From: Chloroflexota bacterium | Lineage (GTDB): Bacteria; Chloroflexota; Anaerolineae; Anaerolineales; Anaerolineaceae | Assembly (NCBI GenBank): GCA_023434145.1 | Contig: JAEYTI010000210.1 | Span: forward strand, 40,195-104,194 | Length of the DNA stretch: 64,000 nt | Direction: 5' to 3' | In this document: positions 60,254 through 64,000 of the stretch, piece after piece | Numbering within the stretch: position 1 is the stretch's first letter | How the letters are laid out: every line of letters begins with the position of its first letter | Made by a program: the position numbers and the translations under genes | The notes under the pieces: generated by a model | Told to the model about the DNA's origin: nothing | The model's database searches: none | What the model saw: only the letters and a program-made list of their open reading frames with translations

Positions 60254-61018
60254 CTAATCTTCCCAAAACAGGACACGTTTTCCGGTAGGGTAGGGGCTGC
60301 CGCCCTCCGGTTCCACCGTTACACCGAAGCCCGTGTATTCGTTCAGCGGGTGATACGCTTTGACTTGCAGCACCCCATAACCATCGTCATAAACGGAGAA
60401 AACGCCGCCGCTGGTACGCTCGCCGTCTTTGATCAGCCAGAGCTGGTACTGGTGTTCGTAAGACAACGCTGGAGCGTGTTCAACTACCAGTGTGCCATAC
60501 GGTTCATTCTCGAATACCATCAAATAGCCTTGCACGCTCGGCGACTCATCGGTGCCTTGCAGGCGGACGATGCGCATATTGTCGCCGGCGGTTGGCGCCA
60601 TCTGCTGCCACAGCAGCGCAGCCAATGCCACCAGCAACACAGCCAGAACCGCAGTGGCAACTGCCAGAGGCCGCACTGAGAAAAGGTTGCTGAAGAAGCC
60701 ACCGCGCGAGCGTTTTGCCTCTGGCACGGAGGTGTGATGATCGAGCTGAACAGCAGGCGCGGTAGCAATATCGGCCACCACAGAAGGTGCTGCTGGCAAT
60801 CCAGCAACCTGCTGCAAAATGCGGTCCTTTAAGCCGGGCGGAGGAGTGTGTGGCGTTACAGACAGCGCAAGCTGATCTGCCACCTCAAAAAAGGCGTTGA
60901 CCTCGGCACGGCAAATAGCGCAGCCGGGCAGATGCCGGGCAACGACGAGCAGATCGTCTTCATCCAGGCTGCCTAGCGCGTATCCCGCCAAAAGGTCAAA
61001 CGGGTGCTGATCCATCAT
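60254..61018 (-). CDS. Anti-sigma factor, RskA-like
   Basis: The 254-residue protein has a zinc-binding anti-sigma motif in VARHLPGCAICRAEV (His-X3-Cys-X2-Cys), a linker, one transmembrane helix (about 128-150) and an extracellular RskA-type domain (YLMVFENEPYGTLVVEHAPAL). An AGGAGTG lies ahead of the double ATG. It would hold the sigma factor encoded upstream at the membrane and release it upon proteolysis. The two genes are 115 bases apart on the same strand. Confidence 0.88.
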   Translation of the reverse strand: MMDQHPFDLLAGYALGSLDEDDLLVVARHLPGCAICRAEVNAFFEVADQLALSVTPHTPPPGLKDRILQQVAGLPAAPSVVADIATAPAVQLDHHTSVPEAKRSRGGFFSNLFSVRPLAVATAVLAVLLVALAALLWQQMAPTAGDNMRIVRLQGTDESPSVQGYLMVFENEPYGTLVVEHAPALSYEHQYQLWLIKDGERTSGGVFSVYDDGYGVLQVKAYHPLNEYTGFGVTVEPEGGSPYPTGKRVLFWED

Positions 61019-61133
61019 TCTTGCTCACTCCTAAAACCAGACGCGGCTTGGAAATTGGGAAGCTGCCGCGCAGAATCTTCCCCTTTCAATAAGTACGTGC
61101 AAATTATCACTTTGGATGAGTGAAAAACAGCGA

Positions 61134-61784
61134 TCATTTTTCCACCAAGCCATTGGCGTGCAGAACCTCACGCAGCTTATGCATCGCCAGCCGGATGCGC
61201 GACTTTACCGTGCCGAGCGGCTGGCCTAACTGCTCGGCGATTTCACTGTGCGAAAGGCCGTGGAAGAATGCCATCCCAAGCACCTGCCGCTGATCCTGCG
61301 GAAGCTGCGCCACGGCGTGCCGTATGCTGCGCTCTTGCATCAACTGTTCGGCCTGTTCTTCCGGCCCAGTTTGGTCTACCAGTTCGGGGAGGTGCTCCAA
61401 ATCGTTCTCGTCTCTGTTTAAGTCACCCAAGGCGATGGTGAGCCGCTCAACTCGCACGCCACGCTTGCGCAGCTCATCGATGGCGCGGTGCCGTGTGATG
61501 CTGATGATCCAACTGCGGAATTTCGCCATATCGGCCCGGTATGTGTGCGCACTTTCCCAAACGCGCACGAATACATCCTGTGTAATTTCCTCCGCTGTCG
61601 CGCCATCGCCAATCGTCTGAAAAGCAATGGAGTAGATTAGCCTGCCGTAGCGGTCATACAGCGCGCCGAGAGCCTGCTGTGCAAGCATCCCTTGCCGGGA
61701 TGCATCGTACCCTCGCGCCTGGTTCAGGCGCGCAGCAGCGATGATTTCACACAACATAACATCGTCTAGCGAAGAAACGTCCAA
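61134..61784 (-). CDS. ECF RNA polymerase sigma factor (SigK-like)
   Basis: The 216-residue protein starts at TTG 61784, with GAGGT six bases before. Region 2 is YDRYGRLIYSIAFQTIGDGATAEEITQDVFVRVWE with FRSWIISITRHRAIDELRK. Region 4 is LPQDQRQVLGMAFFHGLSHSEIAEQLGQPLGTVKSRI. It is followed by its anti-sigma gene, which probably makes a self-regulated pair. The regulon is unknown. Confidence 0.92.
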   Translation of the reverse strand: MDVSSLDDVMLCEIIAAARLNQARGYDASRQGMLAQQALGALYDRYGRLIYSIAFQTIGDGATAEEITQDVFVRVWESAHTYRADMAKFRSWIISITRHRAIDELRKRGVRVERLTIALGDLNRDENDLEHLPELVDQTGPEEQAEQLMQERSIRHAVAQLPQDQRQVLGMAFFHGLSHSEIAEQLGQPLGTVKSRIRLAMHKLREVLHANGLVEK

Positions 61785-61974
61785 CGATTACCTCGTATGC
61801 GGGCAAGCATGCCCACGGCACAAACCCCTTCTTGGCACCTATCCGAAAATTGTTTTGTATTTGCTGTTTGTCTGACTACTTCACACAAACAACAAACACA
61901 AAGAATAATTTTTGAATAGGTACTTATTATACTCGCTCTGGCCGGACGGTAGCGCCGTGCAAAATCGGGGAGGG

Positions 61975-62036
61975 CAGTTTGCTGGTGGGTTGAGGCAGGG
62001 GAACGATGTTCCCTGCCTCAACCCACCAGCAAACTG
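61975..62036. repeat. Long hairpin between divergent genes
   Basis: Two arms (cagtttgctggtgggttgag and its complement, extended with one bulged G to about 29 pairs) face each other across gatg. It lies in the 388-base gap between the sigma gene and the YccF gene. Nothing else is recognisable in that gap. Confidence 0.65.
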
Positions 62037-62172
62037 GGAAGTACCCAATAAACTGAAACGCACCAAATCGGGGCCGCAACTTTGCGCGTTAATTTCCGTA
62101 TATTGTAGTGAAAATGTCAACAGCCTCTACGTCATAGAAAGGCGTGGAGATAACAGAAACAGGAGCAAAGCA

Positions 62173-62607
62173 ATGACCAATAGTCAATCCGTCGTAATCG
62201 AAACGCAGCGCAACCCCGGCTGCCTGCTGCAAATCCTGTGGTTTGCCTTTATCGGTTGGTGGCTGGGGCAGGCGTGGATGGTCGTGGCATGGATTTTGAT
62301 GGTTACCATCATCGGCATTCCACTGGGTGTAGCCATGTTGAACATGCTGCCCAAGGTTATCGCCCTGCGCGAGCCCACGCGCAAAGTGGTGATCCGCTCG
62401 CTGGATGGCGGAGAAATTATGCAGCGCACGGTCGAACCGCCGCAGATAAACATTTTGCTCCGAGCGGTGTACTTCCTGCTGGTGGGCTGGTGGCTCTCTG
62501 CTATCTGGATGGAAGCCGCCTACGCTGTCAGCCTGACGGTCATCGGCCTGCCCATCGGATTCTGGATGTTCGATCGGGTTCCCGCCATCCTCTCGCTCAA
62601 GCGCTAA
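62173..62607 (+). CDS. YccF-type (DUF307) inner-membrane protein
   Basis: The 144-residue protein starts at ATG 62173 with AGGAGC ahead; a longer frame to 61912 runs through the hairpin and is rejected. It has two repeats of a hydrophobic unit with IGWWLGQAWMVVAWILMVTIIGIPLG and VGWWLSAIWMEAAYAVSLTVIGLPIG, the YccF/DUF307 signature. The function of the family is not established. Confidence 0.85.
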   Translation: MTNSQSVVIETQRNPGCLLQILWFAFIGWWLGQAWMVVAWILMVTIIGIPLGVAMLNMLPKVIALREPTRKVVIRSLDGGEIMQRTVEPPQINILLRAVYFLLVGWWLSAIWMEAAYAVSLTVIGLPIGFWMFDRVPAILSLKR

Positions 62608-62626
62608 TCCGATAACCCGCATGCAC

Positions 62627-62675
62627 TTTTGCGCCGGTTGTTCGTAAGCTTTCGCTTCGAACAACCGGCGCAAAA
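62627..62675. terminator. Bidirectional terminator between convergent genes
   Basis: An 18-bp stem (ttttgcgccggttgttcg and its complement) with an inner aagc/gctt stem lies after the YccF-type gene and before the end of the minus-strand acyltransferase gene. A and T runs lie on both sides. Confidence 0.75.
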
Positions 62676-62712
62676 TCATTATTTATACTTTCACAGCAGA
62701 ACAGAAACCGGG

Positions 62713-63804
62713 TCAGGCAGGCAGCCCATTTTTGAACGTTGCAGAAGTTGTACGAGAGCGCGTAAACTCCGGCAAGAAGGGGTGGTTACGCATCCATTCT
62801 TGCGCTGTAGGGCTGCAATTTGGAATCCATATCAGCCACTCCCGTGTATTCCACAATTCTTCTACCGGTTTATAGGTCCAGCGGCGCTTGTATTGGAACA
62901 CGCCATCGTCTGTAAATGGCCGCACCTCGCAAATATCACATCGCGGAACACGGTTCTCGTGCGCCCATTGCAGTACAAAGTAATAAATAGCGCTCAACGC
63001 CCCTTCATTCAAAATATCATCACGGCCATCCAGCACGCCACAGGCAATTCCAAACAGGGTATCGCCGTTTTGGTAATCCAGGTCGGCTGCCACCGGCTGG
63101 CCGTCACCGCCGAGTACCACGAGCAAGAATCCGCGATCGAAGTAGTACCGGAGATGCTCGCGAGAATCGACAAAAGCAGCCGTCTCGTGCCGTTTCGTCA
63201 CCAGGGGAACGTACATGCGATCGTAAAAGAATTCAAAGTCTTTTGGATCGCGGCTGATGCGGTACGCATACCCGGCTCGCTTAAACCGGCGGATGTTGCG
63301 TTCATGCTTTTTAAAGCTTCGCTCGTTCTCCTCCCAGGTCTTGTCCAATTCCAGGTCGGCTACCATGCGCACCCAGGTGGGCGTAACCACCCAGTCTCCC
63401 GTACCAGGCTGCCAGGAAAGCTGGCTGTTTCGCTCCACCACTACCATATCCACCTCTTGCGCCAGTGCCTTCGAGGCGGATGCCTGCTGCCAGAAATATA
63501 CCCGCTCACGCTTCTCCACCCGATCTGGCTCGCCGTTAAAAAGGCGCTGTGTCAAATACTCTCGCCCCAACCCGGCGCACAAGTAGCCAACGCGCAGCCT
63601 TTGCGTGGAATCGGCGGCTTTTCCTTCCATCACGTATACATCAAAGATCATCCCCGTTTGGATAAACAACAAAAAGCGGCGCAGCACATAGACGCTGCGC
63701 AAAAGTTTCTTACCAACCGCTCCGGCCGGTAAACTATAGAGATTTACCAGAACATCATCCAATTTTCGAACAATTCGGACAAGGAATTTATTGAGAAGCG
63801 CCAC
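62713..63804 (-). CDS. GNAT-like acyltransferase (FemAB/BioF2-like)
   Basis: The 363-residue protein starts at GTG 63804, with AAGGGGG nine bases before. Its second half holds a GNAT-like core: SFKKHERNIRRFKRAGYAYRIS, YDRMYVPLVTKRH, FLLVVLGGDGQPVAADLDYQ and the closing EVRPFTDDGVFQYKRRW. This layout belongs to FemAB/CelD-like acyltransferases involved in cell-envelope polysaccharide or peptidoglycan modification. The donor and acceptor cannot be deduced. It has no transmembrane segment apart from a weak hydrophobic N-terminus. Confidence 0.75.
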   Translation of the reverse strand: MALLNKFLVRIVRKLDDVLVNLYSLPAGAVGKKLLRSVYVLRRFLLFIQTGMIFDVYVMEGKAADSTQRLRVGYLCAGLGREYLTQRLFNGEPDRVEKRERVYFWQQASASKALAQEVDMVVVERNSQLSWQPGTGDWVVTPTWVRMVADLELDKTWEENERSFKKHERNIRRFKRAGYAYRISRDPKDFEFFYDRMYVPLVTKRHETAAFVDSREHLRYYFDRGFLLVVLGGDGQPVAADLDYQNGDTLFGIACGVLDGRDDILNEGALSAIYYFVLQWAHENRVPRCDICEVRPFTDDGVFQYKRRWTYKPVEELWNTREWLIWIPNCSPTAQEWMRNHPFLPEFTRSRTTSATFKNGLPA

Positions 63805-63952
63805 AAGTAGTACCCCCTTACAATGGTGTTTTCTAGTTTTTAAACCCGATAAATGTATACAAACTTGCCACAGATTATATGATATTTACGAGGGAAATAG
63901 CAATCCCTCAACCTCCGGCACAGGGCTTTTCCAAAGTCAACCCCACCCCCGG

Positions 63953-63976
63953 CCCCGCCCCACGCTTGGGGCGGGG
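63953..63976. repeat. GC-rich hairpin at the right edge
   Basis: A 10-bp stem (ccccgcccca/tggggcgggg) with a cgct loop lies upstream of the acyltransferase gene, near the window end. It may be a terminator of a gene outside or an intergenic repeat. Confidence 0.5.
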
Positions 63977-64000
63977 ATAAAGAAAAGAGGGGTTTCGCGG

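Noticed and set aside
61912..62172. Longer N-terminus for the YccF-type protein
   Set aside because: It would translate through the long hairpin, and AGGAGC before 62173 gives a better start with the usual family length.

Overview
The window looks like accessory chromosome of a filamentous, multicellular-type Chloroflexota bacterium. This is inferred from long secreted proteins with Chloroflexota-style C-terminal tails (YLPLITR, YLPMVIQ), Thr/Pro-rich membrane-protein linkers, STAND/CHAT/caspase conflict genes and diversity-generating retroelement (DGR) targets. No rRNA or marker gene is present, so taxonomy is tentative.

1-9.1 kb: a DGR-linked conflict cluster. A NACHT NTPase (+), a second NACHT NTPase (-) and a CHAT protease (-) all end in an FGE-sulfatase/C-type-lectin domain. 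Its last part shows adenine-type hypervariable codons in all three genes. A broken 3' end of a DGR-type reverse transcriptase lies between the two NACHT genes. A small protein with the same NTGGGDFVG-like motif as two of its neighbours completes the minus-strand group. I found no template repeat.

9.1-9.6 kb: a recombination scar. It holds two 25-bp direct repeats, the 3' half of a tRNA-Lys(CTT), a hairpin repeat that recurs at 46.9 kb, and a probable CRISPR relic.

9.65-18.2 kb: a type I restriction-modification locus on the minus strand (hsdM, hsdS, a TIGR04141/DUF6119-type gene, a small membrane protein, hsdR).

19.3-30.1 kb: a tight seven-gene plus-strand operon behind a good sigma-70 promoter. 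It encodes a DHH phosphoesterase, an unknown protein, a GNAT, a STAND-CHAT protease, a STAND-TPR protein, a radical SAM/SPASM enzyme and a B12-type radical SAM enzyme. I do not recognise this as a described system. It is one of the two best candidates for something new.

30.1-39.5 kb: a fragment of another hsdR, two large secreted proteins (clostripain-like C11 and M23 peptidases), and decayed IS3 and IS1182 transposases.

39.5-45.6 kb: a four-gene operon of an EACC1-like membrane adaptor, a caspase-like protease and two large unrecognised proteins. This is the second candidate system.

45.8-47.4 kb: an IS-truncated membrane gene, an IS3 orfA fragment, the second hairpin repeat and a small hypothetical gene.

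47.6-64 kb: more ordinary genes. They comprise a sugar-type symporter/esterase/PHP operon, a PhaR-phasin pair under a double palindrome, a GGDEF and HD-GYP sensor pair, an ECF sigma/anti-sigma pair, a YccF-type membrane protein and a GNAT-like acyltransferase.
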